A DNA stretch of 33,052 nucleotides from Hymenobacter mellowenesis (GTDB lineage Bacteria > Bacteroidota > Bacteroidia > Cytophagales > Hymenobacteraceae), in contig NZ_JAUQSX010000025.1 in the NCBI RefSeq assembly GCF_030581005.1, positions 1-33,052 on the forward strand, in the 5' to 3' direction. The position numbers and the translations under genes were made by a program. Under the pieces are notes generated by a model, which was not told the DNA's origin, did not search any database, and saw only the letters and a program-made list of their open reading frames with translations. Positions 21,737 to 29,788 of the stretch are shown here, one piece after another (the stretch's first letter is position 1; every line of letters starts with the position of its first letter).

Positions 21737-23080
21737 ATGCCAGCCGCTACCTATAAAGCCGTGCTGCGGCCGGCCCGCGCGAGCGACGGCCTGAGCCCCG
21801 TCGCCGTTCGAATCACGAAAGACCGGCTGCCGGCCTTCGCCAATACCGGCGTATTTATCGCGGCGAAGGATTGGAATGAGAAAGCCAGCTATGAAAAGCC
21901 GCAATGGATTCGCAGCAGCCACCGCGACCACGGCCTTTATAATAAGACGATTCTCAACCTGCTCACAGCCGCGCGGCTGCTCGCGCTCGAAAGCCCACAG
22001 CTGAGCGCGGCTGACATTCGGGACCAAATTACCGGCCGCTCGGCGCCGGCTGCGGAAGCCGAAGCGGAAGCCGAGCGCGAAAACGACTTTCTCGAATACT
22101 TCGAAAAAGACCGACTGCGGCACGTCGCCAGCGGCAACCCTCGCACGGCCGATAAGCGGCGCTCCATTCTGCGCAAGCTGCGGCAATTCGCCGGGGGCGA
22201 GTCGGCCCGGCTGCCGTTTTCAGCCCTTACGGTGACGTGGGTGAAGGATTATCAGAGTTACTTGCTCACCACGCACCGCAACGCGGCGCCCACGTCGAAT
22301 AAAGAGCTTCAGGTCATTCATACCGTGCTGAAGCAGGCCATCGCCGACGGGCTGCTCGAATTTCACAAAGACCCGTTTCTTCACGTCAGGCTGAAGCACC
22401 CGAAAACGAAGAAGGCCCGGCTGAATGTGGCCGAAGTCGAAGCCCTCGCCGCAGCGGCCGTCAATCCAAATACGTGGGAGCAATACGCGCGCGACTGCTG
22501 GCTTCTGCAATTCAACTGCCAAGGCTCGCGAGTTGGTGATATTTTGGAGCTGCGGCACCGGCACCGGGCCGACGGCCGGCTCACCTTCCCCGAACGCAAA
22601 ACGGGCAAGACGAAAAATATCCCGATTCATGCCGCCCTCGAAGAGCTGCTCAACCGTTACCCCAACACGGCCGGCAGCCCTGACGCCTACATTCTGCCAT
22701 TTCTCGACTATACGAAGCCCTACGCGCAGCCGGCCCCGGCCGACCCCGAACAGGCGCAAAAGCAGCTATCGAAGCTGCTCGACATGATTGAGACCGGCAC
22801 GGCCCTGGTGAATCGTTACGTGAAGATTGTCGCCAAACGCGCCGGCATCGAGAAGCCAATCACGAGCCACGTCGCCCGGCATTCTTTCGCCGATGCCGCG
22901 CGCGTCATGCTCGGCGGCAACATCAAGGCGATTCAGGAAATGCTTAACCACGGCCAACTGCGCACGACTGAAATCTATATGTCCGACCTGAGCGAATCTG
23001 AGCTCGACGTCGCGACGCTGAGCGTGTACAACACCCGTACAACATTTTCCGAACACCCACCAACGGCCGATGTCCAATAG
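21737..23080 (+). CDS. int: Tyrosine-type phage integrase
   Basis: 447 residues. The N-terminal arm-binding domain (about 1-100; YKAVLRPARASDGLSPVAVR) and SAM-like core-binding domain (115-215) are of the Bacteroidota integrase type. Catalytic residues: Arg265 (GSRVGDIL), Lys288 (RKTGKTKN), His378 and Arg381 (HVARHSFAD), His405 (MLNHGQL), nucleophile Tyr414 (EIYMSDL). Full set present, so probably active. It starts 4 bases after the repressor stop, so the two are co-transcribed, and is followed by a terminator at 23190. No attachment site or tRNA is seen beside it. Confidence 0.93.
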   Translation: MPAATYKAVLRPARASDGLSPVAVRITKDRLPAFANTGVFIAAKDWNEKASYEKPQWIRSSHRDHGLYNKTILNLLTAARLLALESPQLSAADIRDQITGRSAPAAEAEAEAERENDFLEYFEKDRLRHVASGNPRTADKRRSILRKLRQFAGGESARLPFSALTVTWVKDYQSYLLTTHRNAAPTSNKELQVIHTVLKQAIADGLLEFHKDPFLHVRLKHPKTKKARLNVAEVEALAAAAVNPNTWEQYARDCWLLQFNCQGSRVGDILELRHRHRADGRLTFPERKTGKTKNIPIHAALEELLNRYPNTAGSPDAYILPFLDYTKPYAQPAPADPEQAQKQLSKLLDMIETGTALVNRYVKIVAKRAGIEKPITSHVARHSFADAARVMLGGNIKAIQEMLNHGQLRTTEIYMSDLSESELDVATLSVYNTRTTFSEHPPTADVQ

Positions 23081-23189
23081 TTCGCCAACGCATTAAGCGG
23101 GGCTGCGAATGTTGCTGAACAGGCTTGTTCAATATAGCATGTCCATTTTACAGACGTCTTCAGCAGCACAGTCCCCGCTACCTAAGAAG

Positions 23190-23226
23190 AGGCCAAGTAA
23201 CTCGTAATGAGTTGCTTGGCCTTTTT
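23190..23226 (+). terminator. Terminator of the repressor-integrase transcript
   Basis: AGGCCAAGTAACTC paired with GAGTTGCTTGGCCT (one mismatch) around GTAAT, followed by TTTTT; about 110 bases after the integrase stop. Confidence 0.8.
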
Positions 23227-23260
23227 CTTTTGCGTACTTGAGACTTTAAGGCCAGCTTTT

Positions 23261-23312
23261 AAGTAGTCGTGCAGCAGTAAACCACAATCCGGTTGCTGCT
23301 GCACGACTACTT
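23261..23312. repeat. 17-bp perfect inverted repeat
   Basis: AAGTAGTCGTGCAGCAG (23261-23277) and its exact reverse complement (23296-23312), separated by 18 bases. There is no T-run, so it is not a simple terminator. It could be a recombination or transposition end, or a structured RNA. Confidence 0.7.
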
Positions 23313-23629
23313 CGTGTATTCGAAAAGGGGACTTGTTTCCACTGCAGGCGGCGCTGGCCGGGAAGGCCTACCGCCCGCACAGGATTTCGGGCAATACCTA
23401 ACGCATGCGCCAATAAACAACGAGTGCCCGAAGCACCAGCATCGAAAGAACCCTTCGCGCCTCAGGGGGCTTCTTTTCGCAAAACACTCAATGCCCGCGT
23501 TGGGCCATCGACGGAGGCCAGAGGACTGGCCGGTGCGGCTGAGAAAACCGGACGCAGTGCTTCTTGGATGGGGGCTGGCCTGGGTAGCCTAAGAAATGTA
23601 TTCAAGCTGTTCTGGCGATTTTCAGCCCG

Positions 23630-23669
23630 CGTCAGGCTTCATCCAGCGTCCGCTGGTCGAAGCCTGACG
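23630..23669. repeat. Long hairpin downstream of pyrC
   Basis: CGTCAGGCTTC (23630-23640) pairs with GAAGCCTGACG (23659-23669), and a nested CCAGCG/CGCTGG pair fills the loop. On the plus strand TTCTTTT follows. It lies 31 bases after the pyrC stop and may end or stabilise that transcript, or be a REP-type element. Confidence 0.6.
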
Positions 23670-23700
23670 TTCTTTTCCTTGCCGCCCAGACCCTCACCTA

Positions 23701-24978
23701 TTAGCGCTCCAGCAGGATTTCCGGGCCCAGAATCACCAGGTCTACTCGGCCTTTCAAGGTTTGGTCAATGAATGGCGTGTTCTGGGATTTGGATTTCATG
23801 AACTCCCGCGTGAAGGTCGTTTCCGCTTCGGTGTCGAATAGGAGGCACTCGGCGGGCTGGCCGACTTCGACGGCGGCTACTGGCAGGCCCATCAGGCGGC
23901 GGGGTTCTGCCGAATAGCGCTTCACCACCAAGTCCCACCCGAATTTGCCGGGCTCGATGAAGTGGTGATAGAGCGAAACCAGGGCCGTATCGAGGCCGGT
24001 GATGCCGTTGGGCGCGCTGATGAAATCCTGGGCTTTCTCGAACGGCGTGTGCGGCGCGTGGTCGGTCGAAATAATGTCGAACACGCCTTCTTTGAGCCCT
24101 TCAAGCAGGGCGTCGCAATCAGCCTGTGTGCGCAGCGGCGGGTTCATCTTGTAGTTCGTATCGTAGTCGCCGATGTGCTCGTCGGTGAACATGAGGTGGT
24201 GCGGGGTCACTTCGGCCGTCACCTTCACGTCGCCGCGCGATTTCCACCAGCGGATGGTTTCCATGCCGAGCTTGCTCGACACGTGCTGGATGTGCACGTG
24301 CGCGCCCGCCGCGTGGGCCAGACGGATGTCGCGGTCAATAATGATTTCCTCGGCGCAGGCCGGCGAACCCTTGATGCCCAGCCGGTAGCTCATCACGCCT
24401 TCGTTGAGGGCGCGGGGGCCAGCCAGTTCCGGCACCTCGCAGTGGCTGGCGAAAAACATCCCAAACTCGGTGGCGTACTGCATGGCCCGCAGCAGCACGG
24501 CCGGGTCGGCGGTGGTGTCGCCGTCGTCGGTGAGCATCTTCACGCCGAGGCCGCGCATGCCCTCGATTTCGGCCAACTCCTTGCCCTCGCGGTTTTTGGT
24601 GACGCAGCCGGACGTGTACACCGGAATGCGCGACCGGAGCTTGGCATTTTCCAGCACGGTGGCAATGGCCGTGGCCGAGTCGAGGGCCGGGCGGGTGTTG
24701 GGCATCATCACCACACCGGTCACGCCGCCGTTGATGGCCGCTTCGCTGCCCGTGGTGATGGTTTCCTTGTTTTCGAAGCCGGGGGCGCGGAAGTGGACGT
24801 GGGCATCAAACATGCCGGGCATCAGCACCCGGCCCCGGGCGTCGATGACGCGGGCACCCGCCGGAACGGCTAGGCTTGGGCCGATTTTCTGAATGATTCC
24901 TTCGACAATCAGAACATCGCTCTCAACAAGCACGGGTGAATTTTCGGAGGCGATGCGGGCGTTTTGAAGGAGAAGCAT
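23701..24978 (-). CDS. pyrC: Dihydroorotase
   Basis: 425 residues; third step of de novo pyrimidine synthesis, closing carbamoyl-aspartate to dihydroorotate. Amidohydrolase features: metal ligands DAHVHFRAPG (His60, His62, with Arg64 binding substrate), TGVVMMPNTRP with the substrate Asn, ASHCEVPELAG and HIQHVSS with metal His residues, and ISTDHAPHTPFEKA with the catalytic Asp. This is the long class I form (about 420-430 residues) typical of Bacteroidota, not the short E. coli type. It lies downstream of pyrB on the same strand, separated by 182 bases that hold a repeat element; co-transcription is plausible. Confidence 0.92.
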   Translation of the reverse strand: MLLLQNARIASENSPVLVESDVLIVEGIIQKIGPSLAVPAGARVIDARGRVLMPGMFDAHVHFRAPGFENKETITTGSEAAINGGVTGVVMMPNTRPALDSATAIATVLENAKLRSRIPVYTSGCVTKNREGKELAEIEGMRGLGVKMLTDDGDTTADPAVLLRAMQYATEFGMFFASHCEVPELAGPRALNEGVMSYRLGIKGSPACAEEIIIDRDIRLAHAAGAHVHIQHVSSKLGMETIRWWKSRGDVKVTAEVTPHHLMFTDEHIGDYDTNYKMNPPLRTQADCDALLEGLKEGVFDIISTDHAPHTPFEKAQDFISAPNGITGLDTALVSLYHHFIEPGKFGWDLVVKRYSAEPRRLMGLPVAAVEVGQPAECLLFDTEAETTFTREFMKSKSQNTPFIDQTLKGRVDLVILGPEILLER

Positions 24979-25043
24979 GGAAGGGATGATTTCTGGAACC
25001 AGTAAGGCTTGTGGGAGGATTATTCCGATTATTAAAAATGAAC

Positions 25044-25140
25044 GTCATGCTCATCTGGCGTCCGCGAAGTCAAAGCATCTCTACTGCAATAGTAATTATT
25101 TACTTGCGCGGTAGAGATGCTTCGACAAGCTCAGCATGAC
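25044..25140. repeat. Dispersed inverted-repeat element, copy A
   Basis: About 97 bases. The right arm TAGAGATGCTTCGACAAGCT..CAGCATGAC (25112-25140) is mirrored by a diverged left arm (25044-25082). The internal ends are TGCAATAGTAA and TTGCGCGG. The reverse complement aligns with the element at 31613-31710, so the two are copies in opposite orientation. No ORF; MITE- or REP-like. Confidence 0.75.
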
Positions 25141-25160
25141 CGCCCATGTAAGACAGGCAT

Positions 25161-26141
25161 TTAGGGCGTCACCACCGGCGAGCCGGCGCGCTGCGGGGCG
25201 GCGTATGCTTCCTGCCGCGGAAACTCCCCGCCCGGCGTGAGCCAGTCGAGCACGGCCATGCGCACGGAGATGCCGTTTTCGACCTGGTTGGTGATGAGGC
25301 TCCGCTTGTAGTCCATCACGGCGTCGCACAGCTCGACGCCCCGGTTCACGGGGCCGGGGTGCATGATGAAGAGGCCCTTGTCGCTGATTTCCGCCAGCCG
25401 GTCGTTGGTGATGCCGTACACCCGGTGGTATTCGCGCACGCTGGGGAAAAACTGCACATCCTGGCGCTCCATCTGCACGCGCAGCAGGTACACCACATCG
25501 GGCGCCCAGGCCATGGCCGTCTCATAATCAGTGAAGCGGGGGATGCTGGCCGGCACGTACTTGGGCACCAGCGAGCCCGGGCCCAGGTACGCCACCTCGA
25601 CGCCCAGCTTTTGCAGCAGCGTGCTGGTGGAGCGCGCCACGCGCGAGTGGAGAATGTCGCCGATGATGAGGACTTTTTTGCCCCTCGGGTCGGGAAATTT
25701 TTCCTTGATGGTGAAGGCGTCCAGCAGGGCCTGGGTGGGGTGCTCGTGCGCCCCGTCGCCGGCATTGATGACCGAGGCCGTGGTTTGGCGGGCAATCATG
25801 CCGGGCAGGCCGGGGTGGCTGTGGCGCACCACGATGTAGTCGGTGCGCATGGCCTGGAGCGTCTCAATCGTCTCGCGCACCGACTCGCCCTTGGTGATAG
25901 AGGAGTGGGCCACGTCAAAATTCGTGACCTCCGCCGAGAGGCGTTTGGCCGCCACCTCGAAGGAGGAGTGCGTCCGGGTGCTGGCCTCGTAAAACAGCAT
26001 GAGCACGGACTTGCCTTCGAGGGCGGGGATTTTTTTAACCGAATGGCTGAACAGCTTTTTGAACGACGTGGATTGGTCGAGCAGGAACTCGATTTCCTCG
26101 CGCTGAAGGGATGCGATGTCGAGCAGGTCTTTGCGTGTCAT
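25161..26141 (-). CDS. pyrB: Aspartate carbamoyltransferase, catalytic subunit
   Basis: 326 residues; condenses carbamoyl phosphate and aspartate, the committed pyrimidine step. Carbamoyl-phosphate site YEASTRTHSSFE (Ser54-Thr55-Arg56-Thr57), SITKGES with Lys84 in the mobile loop, HPTQALLDAF (His134-Gln137), and the aspartate-loop region RVQMERQDVQ; C-terminal HPGPVNRGVE. All catalytic residues seen. Length is slightly over the usual 300-310 because of a Pro/Ala-rich tail. No pyrI regulatory gene is adjacent, so the enzyme probably works as unregulated trimers. A leader with a terminator hairpin (26191-26219) precedes it. Neighbour pyrC is downstream and pyrD diverges upstream. Confidence 0.94.
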   Translation of the reverse strand: MTRKDLLDIASLQREEIEFLLDQSTSFKKLFSHSVKKIPALEGKSVLMLFYEASTRTHSSFEVAAKRLSAEVTNFDVAHSSITKGESVRETIETLQAMRTDYIVVRHSHPGLPGMIARQTTASVINAGDGAHEHPTQALLDAFTIKEKFPDPRGKKVLIIGDILHSRVARSTSTLLQKLGVEVAYLGPGSLVPKYVPASIPRFTDYETAMAWAPDVVYLLRVQMERQDVQFFPSVREYHRVYGITNDRLAEISDKGLFIMHPGPVNRGVELCDAVMDYKRSLITNQVENGISVRMAVLDWLTPGGEFPRQEAYAAPQRAGSPVVTP

Positions 26142-26168
26142 ACCGAAATGGAGGAAAAGGGAGGTTGT

Positions 26169-26339
26169 CTAGTTAGAAGGCAACGGCCATAAAAAAACCG
26201 TTTCGGAATCCGAAACGGTGGCGGGGCAATACCCAGAAAAAACAACGGAAATGCCAGCGGCAAAATGGGGAAAACCGATGGTAGCGAAGACCTTCCGGTC
26301 CCCTCGCGGTTCCCTGTCGAGCAGGGTTCCGCGCTTCAT
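26169..26339 (-). CDS. Possible pyrB leader peptide
   Basis: 56 codons from the ATG at 26339 (MKRGTLLDREPRG; an ATG at 26363 is at or before the likely transcript start), ending at TAG 26169-26171, 27 bases before pyrB. The frame crosses both a U6 tract (26237-26242) and the hairpin plus U7 of the candidate attenuator. This is the layout of the E. coli pyrBI leader peptide, where a ribosome following polymerase prevents terminator formation when UTP is low. It resembles no known protein, as expected for a leader. Confidence 0.35.
   Translation of the reverse strand: MKRGTLLDREPRGDRKVFATIGFPHFAAGISVVFSGYCPATVSDSETVFLWPLPSN
26191..26219 (-). terminator. Intrinsic terminator in pyrB leader, candidate attenuator
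   Basis: On the minus strand ACCGTTTCGG pairs with CCGAAACGGT (10 bp, 3-base loop) followed by seven T. It lies about 50 bases upstream of pyrB and downstream of the promoter at 26368-26396, with no other minus-strand gene ahead of it to terminate. Confidence 0.75.
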
Positions 26340-26367
26340 CAACAGGTTTTTGGGTTGAAGCACGCTG

Positions 26368-26396
26368 CAAAATTACGGCATTGTTTCGCCCGCCAA
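26368..26396 (-). promoter_or_regulatory. Promoter of pyrB
   Basis: Minus strand: TTG (26394-26396), 18 bases, then TAATTTTG (26368-26375), fitting the Bacteroidota TTG / TAnnTTTG consensus. It implies a transcript leader of about 220 bases before pyrB. Confidence 0.6.
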
Positions 26397-26704
26397 CTCA
26401 TCGGTAATGTTAATTTTTTTTATACCAGTTTTCTCAAATTTCATTTTCGACTTAAGGGGCTAAACGACGCACTTTTGGCCATTCATCTCGCTGGCAAAAA
26501 AAAGGACGGCCCGCGCCATCAATTGCTTAGCAAGCACGGTCCCCCTTAATTTTAGCTCTTTATTGCGCCCGCCTCCGCTGGTGGGCCGCCACGCGCCAAC
26601 GGCAGCTGCCACACCAGCGAAGGGCGTTTGCTGGCCCGGTGAGGTGTGCGAGTAGTCCCATTTGCCAACCCCGGCCGCGCGGGTTGGGCCCGCTAATCCT
26701 CCAC

Positions 26705-27739
26705 ATGTACAAGGCATTCGTCAAACCCGCACTGTTCAACCTCGACGCCGAGCGCGCCCACCACCTGGTTTTCGACAACCTGCGCCGCGCGGCCCGCCTG
26801 CCGGGGGCCAAGGCGCTGCTGCGGGGCCTCTACGGCTTTCAGCACCCGAGCCTGGCCCGGGAAGTGTTTGGGCTGAAATTCCCCAACCCGGTGGGGCTGG
26901 CGGCGGGGTTTGACAAGAACGCGGCCCTAACCGATGAGCTGGCCACGCTGGGCTTTGGCTTTGTGGAAATTGGCACCGTGACGCCCCGGCCGCAGGCCGG
27001 CAACCCGCAGCCGCGCCTGTTTCGCCTGCCGCAGGACGAGGCCTTGGTGAACCGCATGGGCTTCAACAACGACGGCGCGGCCGTGGTGGCGGCGCGGCTG
27101 GCCCGGCGCCGGAACCGGCAGCTCCTCATCGGCGGCAACATTGGCAAGAACAAGGACACGCCCAACGAGCGCGCCGCCGAGGACTACGTGGCCTGCTTCG
27201 ATGCGCTGGCGGAGCAGGTCGACTACTTTGTGGTAAACGTGAGCTCGCCCAACACGCCCAACCTGCGTCAGCTGCAGGAGAAAAAACCCCTCATAGAATT
27301 GCTGCAACAGGTACAGGCCCGCAACATGAGCCGCGCCCAGCCACGCCCCCTGCTGCTGAAAATAGCCCCGGACCTGACCGATTCGCAGCTCGACGACATT
27401 CTGGAAATAGCCCGCGAAACCAAGCTCAGCGGCTTGGTCGCCACCAATACCACAATCAGCCGGGAGGGCCTGGCCACGGATGCCGGGCAGGTGGCGGCGT
27501 TGGGGGCGGGGGGCCTGAGCGGGCGGCCGCTGCGGGCGCGGGCCACCGAGGTCATTCGCTACCTGCACCAGCGCAGCCAGGGCGCGCTGCCCATCATTGG
27601 GGCCGGCGGCATTCACTCGGCGGCCGATGCACAGGAAAAGCTGGCCGCCGGTGCCTCGCTGGTGCAGCTCTACACGGGCTTCATCTACGAAGGCCCGGCG
27701 CTGGTGCGCCAGATTAACCAAGCGTTGGCCCGCGGGTAG
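26705..27739 (+). CDS. pyrD: Dihydroorotate dehydrogenase, quinone-linked (class 2)
   Basis: 344 residues from the ATG at 26705 (MYKAFVKPALFNLDAERAHH); the open frame upstream to 26639 has no plausible start context. It oxidises dihydroorotate to orotate, passing electrons to the quinone pool. The N-terminal helix (1-45, FNLDAERAHHLVFDNLRR) is the membrane-associating extension of class 2 enzymes. FMN and substrate motifs: PVGLAAGFDKN, NRMGFNNDG, VVNVSSPNTPNLRQL (catalytic Ser181), LLKIAPDL, VATNTT, GAGGI and LYTGFIYEGP. Divergent from pyrB over 563 bases that hold the pyrB leader; no clear promoter of its own was picked out. Confidence 0.93.
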   Translation: MYKAFVKPALFNLDAERAHHLVFDNLRRAARLPGAKALLRGLYGFQHPSLAREVFGLKFPNPVGLAAGFDKNAALTDELATLGFGFVEIGTVTPRPQAGNPQPRLFRLPQDEALVNRMGFNNDGAAVVAARLARRRNRQLLIGGNIGKNKDTPNERAAEDYVACFDALAEQVDYFVVNVSSPNTPNLRQLQEKKPLIELLQQVQARNMSRAQPRPLLLKIAPDLTDSQLDDILEIARETKLSGLVATNTTISREGLATDAGQVAALGAGGLSGRPLRARATEVIRYLHQRSQGALPIIGAGGIHSAADAQEKLAAGASLVQLYTGFIYEGPALVRQINQALARG

Positions 27740-27836
27740 TCCCGGCTCGGTTCCGGGCCACTCGCCGGCACCAGTGCCGCGTCAGCCACTACCGCTTGGC
27801 GTTGGGTGGGCCGTTCGCCTGGTACCACCGCGCGCG

Positions 27837-27888
27837 GGTGCGCTCGTGTTTGAGGCGCACGAGGCGCGTCAGCATCCCGGCATCGGGG
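27837..27888 (-). pseudogene. Relic fragment of an MmeI-like gene
   Basis: About 50 bases nearly identical (roughly 44 of 48 by eye) to 32113-32160 within the MmeI-like remnant; translated on the minus strand both give LTRLVRLxHER. No flanking coding remains. It lies directly after the stop of a propeller gene, suggesting a second copy once adjoined it. Confidence 0.55.
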
Positions 27889-27889
27889 G

Positions 27890-29614
27890 CTATTCTACCG
27901 CCACGCGGGCCGCATACTGGCGGCCCTGGCCATCGGTGGCGCGCAGCACGTAGAGGCCCGCCGCTAGGCCCCGCACCGATACTTGGAAAGCCGCCGAAAC
28001 GGCGGTTTCGCGCACTACGCGGCCCAGCGCATCAAGCACCTGCACCCGGGCACCTGCCGGAATACCCGCCAGATGCACCTCTGTGGTGGCCGGGTTGGGG
28101 TACAGGCCGAACGGTTCCTCGTCCGGGCTTGGCGCGGTGGCCACCGGCGGCGCGGCCTGCGGCGAAACGGGCAGCTCCGCCATAACCCCCGTCCAGCTGC
28201 GCGCTACGCCCGACTGAACGGCCCCGAACGCAGTGCCCCGACCCGCGTAGCCGTACACGCGCAAGCGCCCCTGGTCCGTGAAGCCCAGGCCAAAGCCCTC
28301 GTCGTCGTCGGGGCCGCCGGCTTGCTGCACCCAGCTCAGCACGCCCTCCGGCGTGTAGGCGGCCACCACCATGTCGAGCCTGCCCGCCGACGTGAAGGCC
28401 CGGGTGCCCAGCTGGGCGTTGGGACTGGCGCCGCCCGTCGCGTACACATTGCCGGCGGGGTCGGCGCATACGCCGCGAAACAGGTCGTCGCCGGGGCCGG
28501 CCATGGTCTGTGCCCACTGCGGGGCGCCCTGGGGCGAATATTTCACGACGTAGCCGTCTTCGTCGCCCGCCCCGGGCAGGGTGGTGGTGCCAAAGCGCAA
28601 CGCCCCCCGGTAGGAGCCGCTGACGTACACGTTGCCGGCTGCGTCGGTGGCGGCGCCGGTCATCTCGTCCCAGCCGGGACTCCCAAAGGCGCGGGCCCAT
28701 TCCGGCTGGCCGACGGCGTTGTATTTCACCACCATCATGTCGGGGCTGGTGGGGGCGGGCAGGGTCACTCCCTTGCCAAAGTTCATTGCCGTTACGTAGT
28801 TGGCCACCAGGTAGGTACCCCCGTTGGGGGCATTCAGCAGCGTTTGCTTGTAAATTAACCGGCTGCCATTGGCGGCGGTGGAGTACAGTATCGGAAACAA
28901 GGCCTGCGGGGCGCCCGTAGCGGCCGAAAAACGAGCCATGTACACCTTGTCGACGTACGTGGCCAGGCCGGCGGCCGGCCGCAGCCCACCGAAGCTGAAT
29001 CCGGTAGCGAAATCATAGGTGCAGGTCACGTTTACGTGGCCGGCGTCGTCTACCTGCACGCCTAAACAGCCGGCCGCGGGCGGGCAGGTGGGCAGCAGGG
29101 TGCCCGGGTAAGAGTCGTTCTGCTGGGCCCACAGCGGGTTGCCGTTGGGGTCGTATTTGATGATAAAAATCTTGCGGTCAGGGCCCGTCCCCGCATCCAG
29201 GGTTTGGCCGTTGCCCAGGTCGATGCGGTGGGTGAAGGAGCCCACTACGTAGACGTTGCCGGCGGCGTCGAACGCCACATCGTCGGCCCCGTCCTGCCCG
29301 GTCGAACCGAATTGCCGCACCCAGGCCGCCGTGCCATCGGGGTTGTACTTGCCCAGGTAGCCATCGAAGCTGCCCTTGCTGCGCAGGTAGATGTGGCCTA
29401 CGTTGGACGCCACGCTGAACATGCCCGCTTCGTACACGTTGCCCGCGGGGTCCGTGGCCATGTGCAGGCCGCCCCTATTGACGGGGAAGTATTCGCCCGT
29501 GTTGGATGCGCTGACCCACGCCGGGGCGGTTTGGGCTTCGGCGTGGGAGGCAATAGCTAAACTGCTCAGAACCACCGCGGCCAGCTGAGCAAAACGAACA
29601 GTAATTGTTTTCAT
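27890..29614 (-). CDS. Secreted beta-propeller protein with T9SS sorting domain, copy 1
   Basis: 574 residues. Signal peptide (MKTITVRFAQLAAVVLSSLA, cleavage near AEAQ, about residue 28). The body (about 35-480) has repeated SBBP-type units built on D-x-A-G-N-V-Y-V-x-G-S (for example FDAAGNVYVVGSF, TDAAGNVYVSGSY, ADPAGNVYATGGA), expected to form a beta-propeller. The last 75 residues are a type A T9SS sorting domain: FGLYPNPATTEVHL, then VQVLDALGRVVRE and GLAAGLYVLRATDGQGRQYA. The product is therefore exported across both membranes and attached or released at the surface. Function is unknown; such proteins may be adhesins or sugar-binding. The tandem neighbour is a paralogue of identical length. 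Confidence 0.85.
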   Translation of the reverse strand: MKTITVRFAQLAAVVLSSLAIASHAEAQTAPAWVSASNTGEYFPVNRGGLHMATDPAGNVYEAGMFSVASNVGHIYLRSKGSFDGYLGKYNPDGTAAWVRQFGSTGQDGADDVAFDAAGNVYVVGSFTHRIDLGNGQTLDAGTGPDRKIFIIKYDPNGNPLWAQQNDSYPGTLLPTCPPAAGCLGVQVDDAGHVNVTCTYDFATGFSFGGLRPAAGLATYVDKVYMARFSAATGAPQALFPILYSTAANGSRLIYKQTLLNAPNGGTYLVANYVTAMNFGKGVTLPAPTSPDMMVVKYNAVGQPEWARAFGSPGWDEMTGAATDAAGNVYVSGSYRGALRFGTTTLPGAGDEDGYVVKYSPQGAPQWAQTMAGPGDDLFRGVCADPAGNVYATGGASPNAQLGTRAFTSAGRLDMVVAAYTPEGVLSWVQQAGGPDDDEGFGLGFTDQGRLRVYGYAGRGTAFGAVQSGVARSWTGVMAELPVSPQAAPPVATAPSPDEEPFGLYPNPATTEVHLAGIPAGARVQVLDALGRVVRETAVSAAFQVSVRGLAAGLYVLRATDGQGRQYAARVAVE

Positions 29615-29677
29615 AAAGCTGGCAGTAATAGGCGTGAAGGGCTGGCGCGGTTAAGCGCCCCCGGATGTTTATTGGAG

Positions 29678-29708
29678 CAAGAATAGTGCCGCAAGTATCT
29701 GAAGCAAA
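29678..29708 (-). promoter_or_regulatory. Promoter of propeller gene copy 1
   Basis: Minus strand: TTTG (29705-29708), 19 bases, then TATTCTTG (29678-29685), one mismatch from TAnnTTTG; 64 bases before the gene. It indicates that copy 1 can be transcribed independently of copy 2. Confidence 0.5.
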
Positions 29709-29788
29709 GGAGATAAGGCATTGGGGTTCGGGCGGCGAAAGCGGGCGCTGCCGTCTGCGTCTGGCCGGCTGGGCGGCGCGCCCGCCCG

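Larger units (their letters stand above)
1939..23080. mobile_element. Prophage or prophage remnant
   Basis: A nearly unbroken minus-strand block with repressor and integrase diverging at the right end. Diagnostic phage genes are the tape measure, tail-chaperone-like genes, large and small terminase, sigma-like factor, HNH, replication initiator, cytosine methyltransferase, LexA/CI-like repressor and tyrosine integrase. The right boundary is probably just beyond 23080; the left boundary is undetermined. I looked for a shared core between 600-2000 and 23081-23400 and saw none. Head and tail-tube genes expected between terminase and tape measure are absent. Confidence 0.8.
23081..23700. other. 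Gene-free stretch at the right prophage border
   Basis: About 620 bases without a convincing gene. It contains a small inverted repeat TGAACAGGCTTGTTCA (23116-23131), a terminator (23190-23226), a 17-bp inverted repeat (23261-23312) and a hairpin (23630-23669). Frames from 23293 and 23424 are open on the plus strand but show no start context or family. No tRNA, tmRNA or RNase P signature was seen. The attachment site probably lies in here. Confidence 0.5.

Noticed and set aside
23081..23400. tRNA or tmRNA as integration target
   Set aside because: I searched by eye for a T-arm pattern and tmRNA ends on both strands and saw none; no direct-repeat core was found near the left end either.
23293..23771. 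Plus-strand ORFs beyond the integrase (99 and 115 codons)
   Set aside because: No family, no start signals, and the second runs into pyrC antisense; treated as non-coding.
23962..24873. 303-codon plus-strand ORF opposite pyrC
   Set aside because: Antisense of a well-identified dihydroorotase; Gly/His/Arg/Val-rich with no start context.
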